The position numbers were made by a program, and so were the translations under genes. Positions 17,133 to 26,306 of a DNA stretch of 64,000 nucleotides are shown piece by piece. Each line of letters starts with the position of its first letter. Position 1 is the stretch's first letter. The stretch spans positions 2,790,001-2,854,000 of the forward strand of contig NZ_CP022464.2 in NCBI RefSeq assembly GCF_002234575.2, given 5' to 3'. This DNA is from Enterocloster bolteae. GTDB lineage: Bacteria; Bacillota; Clostridia; Lachnospirales; Lachnospiraceae. The notes below the pieces were generated by a model, which did no database searches, was not told the DNA's origin, and saw only the letters and a list, made by a program, of their open reading frames with translations.

Positions 17133-17164
17133 ATTGTCTGCCTGGAAATATAAATAAAGGAAAT

Positions 17165-17944
17165 GTGAGAACGATGGAAAAGCGGTACAGAGAAGATGAC
17201 ATGGAGATAGACCTCCTGGAATTGTTGTTTGAATTTAAGAAAAGGGCATGGGTAATCATTCTGGCTGCAGTGTTGGGATGCCTGGGTGCGGGAGCTTACA
17301 GCCGACTGATATTGACTCCTGTTTATACATCTACAGCCATGGTATATGTCCTTTCCAAAGAGACTACCCTGACGTCGCTGGCAGATTTACAGATAGGAAG
17401 CCAGCTGACCAAGGATTACAGCGTCATGATTACCAGCAGGCCGGTGTTGGAGCAGGTCATAAAAAATCAGGGGCTGAATATGACATACGGACAGTTAAAA
17501 GCCAGGATACGCATATCGAATCCAGCGGATACCAGAATACTGAACATGACTGTATCAGATACAGATCCGGTGAGGGCCAAGGCCATTGCAGACGAGGTGG
17601 CCAATGCTTCCTCTGATTACATAGGGGATATCATGGAAATGGTACCGCCCAAAATCATTGAACAAGGAGTGGTGCCGGCAGCCCCGGCATCTCCCAGCAT
17701 TAAGAAAAACGCGGCCCTGGGCGGGTTGGCATGTATTGCAGCTGCCTGCGGCGTCATAACCCTTAAGGTGATTATGAACGACACAATCCGCTCTGAGGAG
17801 GATGTGGGAAAATACCTGGGCATGAGCGTTCTGGCATCTGTCCCGGATGACGATGGTATGGCCAAAGAACAGCAGCGGAACCGGAGCAAGAGAAAGCTGG
17901 AACGTAAAAAACGCAAGACAGAGAAAAACAGAAGGGGGGAATAG
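17165..17944 (+). CDS. Wzz/CpsC-type polysaccharide co-polymerase (kinase adaptor)
   Basis: A 259-residue membrane protein with two transmembrane segments: about 29-49 (WVIILAAVLGCLGAGAY) and about 180-200 (AALGGLACIAAACGVI). An external loop between them carries the Wzz pattern. The C-terminal tail is very basic (RKLERKKRKTEKNRRGE). It controls chain length and activates the kinase encoded next, two bases downstream. The start may be the GTG at 17165 (close to AAAGGAA) or the ATG at 17174. Confidence 0.88.
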   Translation: MRTMEKRYREDDMEIDLLELLFEFKKRAWVIILAAVLGCLGAGAYSRLILTPVYTSTAMVYVLSKETTLTSLADLQIGSQLTKDYSVMITSRPVLEQVIKNQGLNMTYGQLKARIRISNPADTRILNMTVSDTDPVRAKAIADEVANASSDYIGDIMEMVPPKIIEQGVVPAAPASPSIKKNAALGGLACIAAACGVITLKVIMNDTIRSEEDVGKYLGMSVLASVPDDDGMAKEQQRNRSKRKLERKKRKTEKNRRGE

Positions 17945-17946
17945 GA

Positions 17947-18747
17947 GTGGACGAAATCTTACATCTGAAAAATACCGGCAGAAAGGATTATTTTTACGAG
18001 GAAGCCATCAAGACCCTGCGCACCAATATCCAGTTTTGCGGAAGCGGCCTTAAGACAATCATGTTTACCAGCTCCATGCCTGACGAGGGAAAAAGCGAGA
18101 CGGCGTTTGCCCTGGCATCCTCCTTTGGAAACATAGGCAAGAAGGTACTGCTGGTGGATGCGGACATCCGCAAGTCCGTCATGGTCAAACGGTATGAAAT
18201 CAAGGGGAATCCCAACGGCCTGTCCCAATATCTCAGCGGACAGAAAAGCCTGGAGGAGATATGCTATGAAACAGACATGGAGAACCTGGATATGGTTTTA
18301 TCCGGTCCCTTTTCCCCCAATCCGGCTGAACTGCTGGAGGATGAACTGTTTAAGACAATGATTGAGAGCGTGAAGGAAATCTATGACTACATCATCATAG
18401 ATACGCCTCCAATGGCGAATGTCATAGACGGAGCCATCATTGCCAGCCAATGCGACGGGGCGGTCATTGTCATTGAAAGCGGGGCAATCAGCTACCGTCT
18501 GGTCCAGAAAGTGAGAAGCCAGCTGGAAAAAAGCGGTTGCCGCATTCTGGGAGCCGTGCTGAACCGGGTGGGCGGCGGATATGAACACAGCTACTATGAG
18601 AAATATTACGGCAGGCGCGGCGGCAAGTATTATGGAAAATATGGCAGGCACTACGGCAGGTATGAGGAGGGAAAAGCGCCGCCTGTCAATGAAGTAAGCG
18701 GGGCGCGGATAAAGAATGACACAACAGCGCAATCACAGGATACATAG
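17947..18747 (+). CDS. CpsD/CapB-type tyrosine kinase (BY-kinase)
   Basis: A 266-residue cytoplasmic ATPase/kinase with a Walker A variant SSMPDEGKSETA, Walker A' LLVDADIRKS and Walker B YIIIDTPP. A C-terminal tyrosine-rich tail (about 215-240, e.g. SYYEKYYGRRGGKYYGKYG) is the autophosphorylation cluster. The GTG start follows the co-polymerase stop directly. It partners with the Wzz-type protein and is dephosphorylated by the phosphatase. The last 32 bases overlap the LCP gene. Confidence 0.92.
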   Translation: MDEILHLKNTGRKDYFYEEAIKTLRTNIQFCGSGLKTIMFTSSMPDEGKSETAFALASSFGNIGKKVLLVDADIRKSVMVKRYEIKGNPNGLSQYLSGQKSLEEICYETDMENLDMVLSGPFSPNPAELLEDELFKTMIESVKEIYDYIIIDTPPMANVIDGAIIASQCDGAVIVIESGAISYRLVQKVRSQLEKSGCRILGAVLNRVGGGYEHSYYEKYYGRRGGKYYGKYGRHYGRYEEGKAPPVNEVSGARIKNDTTAQSQDT

Positions 18748-19831
18748 CGGTCATAGAACCAATACCGGTCGTATCACCCATGAGGACCGTAAAAGCGGCA
18801 GGTCTTATACCCGCAGGAGACGGATGCGGACGGCAGTGGCCCTGGTTTTCATTCTGACCGCACTGTTCCTTTATAGAACCGGTCAGTTGTATCTGGAAAG
18901 AAAGGCATTGTCCCGTGAAGCGCAGCAGTGGCACCGCGTGCAGGCAGGGAACACCCCGGCAGAACCGGACGGGGGAGTGGAATATCAGGGGAAGAGCTAC
19001 CGGCGCAATACATATATAAAGGCCATCCTGTGCATGGGCATAGACAGGCCGGGAAGTCTGGAGGAGACCAGGACGGCAGGGTTTGGCGGACAGGCGGACG
19101 GCATATTCCTGGTGGCCCAGGATACGGCCAGGGACCGGATAAAGGTGCTTGTAATTCCCAGGGATACCATGACGGAAATCACATTGACGGATTTAAGCGG
19201 GAACGAACTGGGCAGCTCAATCCAGCATCTTACATTGGCATATGCATATGGCGATGGAAGGGAAAAGAGCTGCAGGTACATGACTGAGGCGGTGAGCCGT
19301 CTGCTGGGGGGGATGTCCATAGACGGATACATGGCAGTGAGCATGTCCGTCCTGCCTTTGGCCAATGATAAGGTGGGAGGCGTCACCGTTACCATAGAAG
19401 AGCCGGGACTGAAACAGGCAGATCCTGTTTTTGTCCAGGGACAGACCGTTACCCTGCGGGGAGAACAGGCAGAAAAATATGTGCGCTACAGGGATACGGG
19501 CAGGGCTCAAAGCGCCCTGGTACGAATGGAACGCCAGAAAACATATATCAAGGGATTCCTGGATGCAGCCAGGAACAAGTCAAGGCTGGACGACAGCCTT
19601 ATTCCGGACCTGATGAAAGAAATAGAACCGTACATGGTAACGGACATGACAAAAGACCGGTATCTGGATATGGCCCTTGATTTTTTAGGAGGGAACCAGG
19701 ATTTTACAGATGCAGATATGGTGACCCTGCCGGGAACAGCTGTGGAGACCGTTATTTACGACGAATATCATCCGAATCAGGAGGAAATCATGGAAATCGT
19801 GCTGGATTGGTTCTACAGGCCCCGTGAATGA
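18716..19831 (+). CDS. LytR-CpsA-Psr (LCP) family glycopolymer transferase
   Basis: A 371-residue membrane-anchored enzyme that attaches polysaccharide from an undecaprenyl carrier to peptidoglycan. A basic N-terminus is followed by one transmembrane helix (about 38-58). The extracellular LCP domain shows MGIDRPG, GGQADGIFLVA, VIPRDTM and YRDTGRAQSALVRMERQ with the conserved Arg/Asp residues. It overlaps the kinase gene by 32 bases, which suggests coupling. Confidence 0.9.
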   Translation: MTQQRNHRIHSGHRTNTGRITHEDRKSGRSYTRRRRMRTAVALVFILTALFLYRTGQLYLERKALSREAQQWHRVQAGNTPAEPDGGVEYQGKSYRRNTYIKAILCMGIDRPGSLEETRTAGFGGQADGIFLVAQDTARDRIKVLVIPRDTMTEITLTDLSGNELGSSIQHLTLAYAYGDGREKSCRYMTEAVSRLLGGMSIDGYMAVSMSVLPLANDKVGGVTVTIEEPGLKQADPVFVQGQTVTLRGEQAEKYVRYRDTGRAQSALVRMERQKTYIKGFLDAARNKSRLDDSLIPDLMKEIEPYMVTDMTKDRYLDMALDFLGGNQDFTDADMVTLPGTAVETVIYDEYHPNQEEIMEIVLDWFYRPRE

Positions 19832-19919
19832 GGACAGGAGTTAAAAGGGGCAGGAGATGGAATAACGAAAAACTGGTCATGAAGCAATTTCCTTTAGATG
19901 GAAAAGAAAGGTGGAAATT

Positions 19920-20600
19920 ATGAAAAAAAGAAAAGCAATCATAACTCTGGCAATGGCCCTTACCGTGTCTCAGGCCACATGTATACTCGCAGCCAACAGC
20001 CCGGGGACAGGCCCGGTCATTGTGGGAGGCGGAAGCGACGGAAGCAGCCATGACATCGGGGAAAAGGTGGATCAAATAAAGGGTGGAGCATCGGCAGGTT
20101 CCACGGTTACCAGTTCCGGACAGGGAAACAATGCAGTGGGAATAGCGGTGGGACAGACCGCAGGGGAACATGCGGTGGAGACCAACAGCAGAGGTCAGGC
20201 AGTGATAGGTGATACTGCCCTGGAATTTGTACAGGGCGCCAACGCAGCAGTGGCAGGTCTGCCTGAGCCTGTGGTCAACACAATCAACAGCATAAACAGC
20301 GGGAAGCCCTTAAGCGAAGCAGTGCCCGGACTGGACCTGGCAGGTTATAACGCCCTGGTTGGAACCCATGCAATTATGACAAAGGATGCAGCCACCAACA
20401 CAGAGAAGACAGGGCAGGTGGAGGTTCCTCTCTATGTGCCAAACCTGCTGGACGGCCTGGGTGACGTGGAAGTTCTGTTTTACAACAACATGACAGGAAC
20501 ATGGCAGCTCATCAAACCCACCAGGGTGGATGCAGGGTCCAAGATGCTGTGGTTTAATGCGCCGGGTTCCGGTACGCTGTCGGTTGTATATAAAAAGTAG
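19920..20600 (+). CDS. Secreted protein of unknown function in the polysaccharide operon
   Basis: A 226-residue protein with a clear signal peptide (KKRKAIITLAMALTVSQATC, cleavage likely near AAN at about 27). A Gly/Ser-rich mature N-terminus follows. The C-terminal half has short beta-type segments (VEVPLYVPNLLDGL, VEVLFYNNMTGTWQLIKP, GSGTLSVVYKK). A Cys near the signal end lacks a proper lipobox. The ATG at 19920 fits AAAGGTGG better than the GTG at 19911. I do not recognise a family. Its place between the LCP gene and the first sugar gene suggests a role outside the cell in polymer export or attachment. Confidence 0.75.
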   Translation: MKKRKAIITLAMALTVSQATCILAANSPGTGPVIVGGGSDGSSHDIGEKVDQIKGGASAGSTVTSSGQGNNAVGIAVGQTAGEHAVETNSRGQAVIGDTALEFVQGANAAVAGLPEPVVNTINSINSGKPLSEAVPGLDLAGYNALVGTHAIMTKDAATNTEKTGQVEVPLYVPNLLDGLGDVEVLFYNNMTGTWQLIKPTRVDAGSKMLWFNAPGSGTLSVVYKK

Positions 20601-20656
20601 GGGACGGATGAACGTCCGGTTAAGATACAGCGAAAGCGCTGATAACAGGGAAGAGT

Positions 20657-22789
20657 GTGAATGTGAAAAACGCAGAAACCGTAAAAAACAGGGATAGAAT
20701 CATATTGGATAAATACCTTCCCCGCAGTAAGCGGGTGAGGATGTGCCTGCTCTGGGCCTATGACATGGCGGCCGTATGGATCTGCGCCTGCCTGGCTCTG
20801 GGGCTTAGGTTTGATTTGGATTTTAACAGCATACCAGCATCGTATGTACATGCCTTATGGAAATACGGGCTGCTGCAGATGGCGGTGGTCACCCTTTTAT
20901 TTTATGGCGGCCGCCTGTACGCCATCATGTGGGGATCTGCCGGAACCCGGGAGATGCTGGAGGTGGTTCTGATCTGCATCATTGCCGCTCTGGCCCAGCC
21001 CGCAGGTATATTGATATCCGGGCAGCGGATGCCCAGAAGCTATTATCTTCTGTGGTTTATCCTGATGACAGGGGCAGCCATATGCGGCCGTATCAGCTTT
21101 CAGGTACTTCAGAGGACTGTGAACAGAATGAACCGCGCCTGGGAAAAAGACACCACGCCTCAGGTAATGGTGGTAGGCGCAGGCCAGGCAGGGACCCTCA
21201 TTATCCGGGAAATGAAGGCCAGCCAGAAAATCCATGGATTCCCGGCGTGTATCGTGGATGACGACAGGGACAAGCAGGGACGGTTCATCGACGGCGTGGT
21301 GGTAGCCGGTACAAGGGACGACATACCCGAGCTTGTGAGGAAAAAGGGTATTGACGCCATATATGTGGCGCTGCCCTCAGCGCCGGTGGATGATATTAAA
21401 GACATTCTGGGCATATGCCAGAAAACAGGATGTCAGGTTAAGTATCTGCCCGGTGTCTATCAGCTGATGAATGGCGAGGTAAATATATCCAGGCTTAAAG
21501 AGGTGGAGATAGAGGACCTGTTGGGAAGGGAACCCGTACAGGTCAATCTGAACGAAATCATGGGCTGTGTAAGGGATAAGGTGGTCCTTGTCACGGGAGG
21601 GGGAGGTTCCATAGGAAGCGAGCTGTGCAGGCAGCTGGCAGGCCATGGGGTCAGGCAGCTCATCATATTTGACATGTATGAAAACAATGCCTATGAAATC
21701 CAGCAGGAGTTAAAACGTAATGTTCCGGATCTGAATCTGGTGGTGCTAATCGGATCCGTCCGCAACACCAACCGCTTAGATTACCTGTTTCGCACATACA
21801 GGCCGGATATTGTATACCACGCAGCGGCCCACAAGCATGTGCCCCTGATGGAGGACAGCCCCAACGAAGCCATCAAGAACAATGTGCTGGGCACCTATAA
21901 GACCGCCAGGGCAGCCATGCAGTACGGCACCGGGCGTTTCATCCTGATATCCACGGATAAGGCGGTGAATCCCGCCAACATCATGGGGGCCAGCAAGCGC
22001 CTCTGCGAGATGGTCATACAGATGTGCAACCAAAAGAGCGGCACTGAGTTTGTGGCGGTCCGCTTTGGAAATGTGCTGGGCAGCAATGGAAGCGTGATTC
22101 CCCTGTTTAAGAAACAGATAGAAAACGGGGGGCCTGTAACCGTGACCCACAGGGATATCATACGGTATTTCATGACCATACCAGAGGCGGTAAGCCTGGT
22201 GCTGCAGGCCGGCGCCTATGCCATGGGAGGGGAAATATTTGTGCTGAACATGGGAAAACCGGTGCGAATCCTGGACATGGCCGAGAATCTGATCCGGCTG
22301 TCCGGTTATGAACCCTACAGGGATATCGACATCCAATTTACAGGGCTGAGGCCGGGAGAAAAGCTTTACGAGGAGCTTCTCATGGATGAAGAGGGACTTC
22401 AGAGGACCGGAAATGAAAGGATATTTATTGGGAAGCCCATTGAAATGGATTACCATCGGTTTGATAGGGGACTGGGGAAGCTGGATGAAGCCGCATGGCT
22501 GGAAAAGGATAATATACGGGAGCTGGTTCATGAGCTGGTGCCGGAGTACCATTATAGGGCAGAAGAGGATGCGTGTGGGGCAATGACAGACCAGGACGAG
22601 GTTTTTGCACAGGCTGCCGCCGGAATGGAGCCCGGGTACGGAGAAGGAACCGGGCCGGAGTCCGCATATGATACAAAGGCCGGAGCGGGATCTCCGGTAA
22701 AGAGCAGGATGGCGCTTCATAATGCAATGGCAGTATACAGTAGGAAACAGGAAATAACTATGACAAAAAAGGAAAATACCAGGATTTAG
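20657..22789 (+). CDS. PglF/WbpM/CapD-type membrane UDP-GlcNAc 4,6-dehydratase
   Basis: A 710-residue protein: four transmembrane segments in the first 150 residues, a CoA-binding-like Rossmann region (VMVVGAGQAGTLII near 172), and a catalytic SDR domain from about 310 (VLVTGGGGSIGSELCRQL, HAAAHKHVPLME, STDKAVNPANIMGASKR). It makes the UDP-4-keto-6-deoxy sugar that a PglE-type aminotransferase uses. Aminotransferase, acetyltransferase and phosphosugar transferase genes follow after the IS110, so it is probably step one of UDP-diacetylbacillosamine synthesis. The last 70 residues are a low-complexity acidic tail beyond the normal end. The start codon is GTG, with GGGAAGAG upstream. Confidence 0.92.
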   Translation: MNVKNAETVKNRDRIILDKYLPRSKRVRMCLLWAYDMAAVWICACLALGLRFDLDFNSIPASYVHALWKYGLLQMAVVTLLFYGGRLYAIMWGSAGTREMLEVVLICIIAALAQPAGILISGQRMPRSYYLLWFILMTGAAICGRISFQVLQRTVNRMNRAWEKDTTPQVMVVGAGQAGTLIIREMKASQKIHGFPACIVDDDRDKQGRFIDGVVVAGTRDDIPELVRKKGIDAIYVALPSAPVDDIKDILGICQKTGCQVKYLPGVYQLMNGEVNISRLKEVEIEDLLGREPVQVNLNEIMGCVRDKVVLVTGGGGSIGSELCRQLAGHGVRQLIIFDMYENNAYEIQQELKRNVPDLNLVVLIGSVRNTNRLDYLFRTYRPDIVYHAAAHKHVPLMEDSPNEAIKNNVLGTYKTARAAMQYGTGRFILISTDKAVNPANIMGASKRLCEMVIQMCNQKSGTEFVAVRFGNVLGSNGSVIPLFKKQIENGGPVTVTHRDIIRYFMTIPEAVSLVLQAGAYAMGGEIFVLNMGKPVRILDMAENLIRLSGYEPYRDIDIQFTGLRPGEKLYEELLMDEEGLQRTGNERIFIGKPIEMDYHRFDRGLGKLDEAAWLEKDNIRELVHELVPEYHYRAEEDACGAMTDQDEVFAQAAAGMEPGYGEGTGPESAYDTKAGAGSPVKSRMALHNAMAVYSRKQEITMTKKENTRI

Positions 22790-22825
22790 TTTCCTGAAAC
22801 ACATCACGCAAAGGAGGGTGCCGGT

Positions 22826-23314
22826 GTGCCGGAAAAGCCCAAAGTATATATACAGACATTTTATGGTTTTGACGTATTTGTTAACGGCCGCGTAATCTAT
22901 TTTCCAAGCAAAAAATCCAAGGAACTTCTGGCTATCCTTATCAATCAAAGAGGAGGAAGCGTGTCTCTGGCGCAGGTGGTACATATTTTATATGAAAACC
23001 TTAAGGAGAGCACAGCCAAGAGAAATATCAGAGTGGTTTATCACCGGCTGCGAAAGACGCTGGAGGAATATGGATGTGAAGAAATGCTGATACATAAAAG
23101 AGGTATATTTTCCATTCATACAGAATGGTTTGAATGTGATTTATATGAGTTCGTGAAGGGAAATGAAACCTATATGACAGCCTATACAGGAACATATATG
23201 GCGGAATACCCCTGGGCCTCGGCCACCATACCATATCTGGACAAGATTTATGCCAGGATGAATGATAACGATAAAACCCATAGGGAAATTTACAGCGAGG
23301 AATGGATTGGATGA
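22826..23314 (+). CDS. Small winged-helix (OmpR/SARP-type) regulator
   Basis: A 162-residue protein whose first ~100 residues match the DNA-binding winged helix of SARP/BTAD-type activators (QTFYGFDVFVNGRVI, KSKELLAILI, RNIRVVYHRLRKTLEEYG). The remaining 60 residues are shorter than a full BTAD domain. The GTG start follows AAGGAGGGTG. It overlaps the wall-binding protein gene by a few bases, so the two are coupled. It may regulate the locus or the wall protein, which is inferred from position only. Confidence 0.8.
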   Translation: MPEKPKVYIQTFYGFDVFVNGRVIYFPSKKSKELLAILINQRGGSVSLAQVVHILYENLKESTAKRNIRVVYHRLRKTLEEYGCEEMLIHKRGIFSIHTEWFECDLYEFVKGNETYMTAYTGTYMAEYPWASATIPYLDKIYARMNDNDKTHREIYSEEWIG

Positions 23315-25623
23315 AGATCAAGACACGGATGCAGATAAAGAAAACATTGATGCAGATGGTTACATGCACATCAGCGGTCCTGGTCATATCCGCCATGCCC
23401 GTATATGGGGCGGACGGATGGCAGCAGGATACTGCGCAGCAATGGTTTTATATGGAGCATGATAAGAAGGTGGTAAACCGGTGGGTTACCTGGGCGGACG
23501 GCACTCCACGGTATCTGGGAGGCAACGGTCTGATTGTCACCAACAACTGGGTGAATGCAGGGGGAGATCGTTACCGCGTAAAGGAGGACGGTTCCCGCTA
23601 TGAAAATGAATGGTTCAGCGTCACATCCAATCCAAGCCTGCCTTCAGGAAAGCCTTCCACGGCCTGGTATTATGCCGGGGCTGACGGGAAAATCCTGGTA
23701 AACGGCTGGCATGAGCTGGAAGGAAGGTATTATTACTTCTATCCGGGAGGCAATTCACCCAGAACGTCTTTTTTTACGGCAGAGGATAAACGATATTACG
23801 TGGATGCGGAGGGCGTCAGACCGGAGCCCGGCTGGTTTTCCACTGAGAACGTGGACAGCAAGGGGAATCCCTATGTGAACTGGTATTACGTCCAGCCGGA
23901 TGGTTCCCTTTTGACGGATGGCTGGCATGAGCTGGACGGCATAACCTACTATTTTGACAAAAACGGCAATTCTCCCAGGAAGCGCTGGGTCAACCTGGAG
24001 GACAACCGTTACTATGTGGACGACACAGGTGAGCTTATGAAGGGCTGGTTTTCCATCACCGGAACATCCTCCAACGGCCAGGAATACACCAATTGGTACT
24101 ATGGGGATTCAAACGGCGTGCTGTGGCGGGGAGGCTGGGGAGCCATTGATGGAAAATGGTATTACTTTGATCCAAACGGCCTGAATTACAGGAAGCGCTG
24201 GTACATAGACAATGTCAAAGGGAAACGGTATTACCTGGATGAAGACGGCGTGCTTCAGGATAAAGGCTGGTTCAAGATTGAGAATGTCAACAGCGTTACC
24301 AAGGCAGTGACAGAGAGCTGGTACTATGCCGGGGAAGACGGGGCGGTGTTAAAGGGCGGATATAAGACAATCGGGGATGGGGCAGCAGAGAATACGGCAG
24401 CAACGGAAAGGACTTATTATTTCGATGCAAACGGGCTGAACTACCGGAAACGCTGGATAACGGATAATAACGGTGACAAGCGTTATATGGGCGATGACGG
24501 AGCCATGAAGAAAAAGGAATGGTTTGTCATCAGCGGCCTGGACTCCAGGAATGCGGATTATAATAACTGGTACTATGCAGAGAGCGACGGAAAGGTCATC
24601 GTGGACAAGTGGCATAAGATAGACGGGAAGTACTACTGCTTTAACGCCTCCGGCGTTATGCGCAAGGGCTGGCTTACAGAGACTCCGGAGGATGACGACA
24701 AGGAGAGCTCTTATTACTACTGTGCGGAGGACGGCGCCAGAGCAGCGGGATGGCAATGGCTGGAGATACCGGAAACCTGGATGGATAATACCGATGTGGC
24801 GGATTATGTCCAGGAACACGGACAGTATGCTTACTTTTATTTCAGTACGACTTCGGGCAAGAAGAAGCGTTCCGGCAGCGGTAAGCAGGAAAAGGATGTG
24901 GACGGCATTACCTATTGTTTTGACAGCTACGGCATCATGTATCCTGGCTGGGTGAAGATGAGCAGTACTGTGCCTGAAATCAAGGGATACCGCTATTTTT
25001 ACCAGCCGGAGACAGAAAAGGACAAGAAGTATATTCCCGGAGAAAAGGTGGAAAGCGCCTGGCTGAAGTTGGAGGGACCTCCGGATGCCAGCGGCTCAGG
25101 GCAGAAGGAGTGGTATTACTTCGATAATACAGGAAAACCGGTATGCGGTGGCGAGGACAGCTATGAGATAAAGAAAATCGGTGACGGGTATTACATTTTC
25201 GATATGTTCGGCGCGGCCCAGTACGGCCTGGTTGAGGTAAAGGGCGACTTTTATTACTGCGGCGCAGAGGATGGGGACAGGAAATGCGCGGTGGGTAAAG
25301 CCATGGTGGATGACGGCGTCAGCGCCACCCGTTCACAATATTATTTTGATATCAAAGGCAAGGGCATCACGGGTATCAAGGACGGTTATGCATACTACAA
25401 GGGGAAGATGCAAAAGGCGGATAAGGCTGCCCGCTATGAGGTGTTCGACATTCCGGGGGAAGGAAAATGCCTGGTAAATGCCGCCGGGAAAGTGATGAAG
25501 AATACAAAGGTGACTGACGGCAATGGCCAGAAATGGGAGACCGGGGCCGGCGGTAGTATTAAGGTTTACGGGTCGGATGAGGTTGCGGAGCTGGAGGTGC
25601 CGGAAGCTACGGTGTCGTATTAG
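23311..25623 (+). CDS. Secreted cell-wall-binding repeat protein
   Basis: A 770-residue protein with an N-terminal signal peptide (about 1-33, ending VYGADG) and then almost only choline/glucan-binding-type repeats. WYYAGADGKILVNGWHEL, YYFDKNG and KRWY-type units recur throughout. No catalytic domain is evident. Such repeats bind wall teichoic or polysaccharide chains. Inside a polysaccharide operon it may be an anchor or a surface protein exposed together with the polymer. The ATG at 23311 is preferred over 23302 because of its spacing to GAGGA. Confidence 0.88.
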   Translation: MKIKTRMQIKKTLMQMVTCTSAVLVISAMPVYGADGWQQDTAQQWFYMEHDKKVVNRWVTWADGTPRYLGGNGLIVTNNWVNAGGDRYRVKEDGSRYENEWFSVTSNPSLPSGKPSTAWYYAGADGKILVNGWHELEGRYYYFYPGGNSPRTSFFTAEDKRYYVDAEGVRPEPGWFSTENVDSKGNPYVNWYYVQPDGSLLTDGWHELDGITYYFDKNGNSPRKRWVNLEDNRYYVDDTGELMKGWFSITGTSSNGQEYTNWYYGDSNGVLWRGGWGAIDGKWYYFDPNGLNYRKRWYIDNVKGKRYYLDEDGVLQDKGWFKIENVNSVTKAVTESWYYAGEDGAVLKGGYKTIGDGAAENTAATERTYYFDANGLNYRKRWITDNNGDKRYMGDDGAMKKKEWFVISGLDSRNADYNNWYYAESDGKVIVDKWHKIDGKYYCFNASGVMRKGWLTETPEDDDKESSYYYCAEDGARAAGWQWLEIPETWMDNTDVADYVQEHGQYAYFYFSTTSGKKKRSGSGKQEKDVDGITYCFDSYGIMYPGWVKMSSTVPEIKGYRYFYQPETEKDKKYIPGEKVESAWLKLEGPPDASGSGQKEWYYFDNTGKPVCGGEDSYEIKKIGDGYYIFDMFGAAQYGLVEVKGDFYYCGAEDGDRKCAVGKAMVDDGVSATRSQYYFDIKGKGITGIKDGYAYYKGKMQKADKAARYEVFDIPGEGKCLVNAAGKVMKNTKVTDGNGQKWETGAGGSIKVYGSDEVAELEVPEATVSY

Positions 25624-26085
25624 GGCGGAATCTTGTTTGTATTGAGAGAACTGTAACCTGGGTTGACTTGAACCTACGTCTGAAATTAGCAAATTGTGAA
25701 CACAGGCTTATATACAGAGAAGGTCAAGTGAATTGAAAATACCAAGAAGATGTAGTTGATATTCTCAAAGTTTGGGAAGGCAGCCTTGTTAAGTCAGAGG
25801 AAAACCGTCATCTTGGTTATTCGTTAACCAGACCAATTCAGAGAAAACAAATAAGAGGAAGTTAACTAAGCCTGCACTGAAAAAAATTCGGATAGGCATG
25901 TTGTCATTTAGATAGTTTGAAAATGATAAATAGACGTGATAGGCTGGAACAGTCAAGAAATTAATCTCATCAAGATAACTTGTAACTGTTCCTATGGGTT
26001 CAATAGGCAGATTATCATATTTAATGAGAGAATAGTATCTTGATATGATTTTAATAGATCTCCTAAAATCCTATAGGAATATGGC

Positions 26086-26123
26086 AAGCCCGTATCAGAG
26101 AGTAATTTTGGTGCGGGTTTTTG
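26086..26123 (+). terminator. Probable intrinsic terminator in the gap before IS110
   Basis: AAGCCCG (26086-26092) pairs with CGGGTTT (26114-26120), with one G-T pair, and is followed by more T. It may end the upstream part of the polysaccharide transcript. Confidence 0.55.
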
Positions 26124-26145
26124 TCATGTTCAAATATAACATGTT

Positions 26146-26167
26146 AATCAAGGAAAGCCTTGATTTT
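26146..26167. other. Perfect 8-bp hairpin near the IS110 end
   Basis: AATCAAGG (26146-26153), a 4-base loop and CCTTGATT (26158-26165), followed by TT. It could be a terminator or part of the IS end. Confidence 0.45.
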
Positions 26168-26306
26168 ACAAGGAGACCAGCTATGAAAAGTCAAGTATAA
26201 ATTAGGTGGAAATTTCAATTCCGTGTTTCGCAGAAAGAAGGGTAACTTTAACAAAGCTCCCTAAAAGCCCTTTTTCAAAATCTATCGATTATGGTATACA
26301 GACCTC

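Larger units (their letters stand above)
25624..26306. other. 683-base gap between the wall protein gene and IS110
   Basis: AT-rich, with stops in all frames. One 35-codon stretch without stops (about 25738-25866) gives a protein-like sequence but no recognisable domain, so it may be a remnant. Two hairpins lie at 26086-26123 and 26146-26167. Part of this stretch is probably the 3' end of the IS110 element, whose exact boundary I cannot fix. Confidence 0.5.

Noticed and set aside
21776..22984. 402-codon minus-strand frame opposite the PglF-type gene
   Set aside because: No domain, no ribosome binding site, and it runs across two well-supported plus-strand genes.
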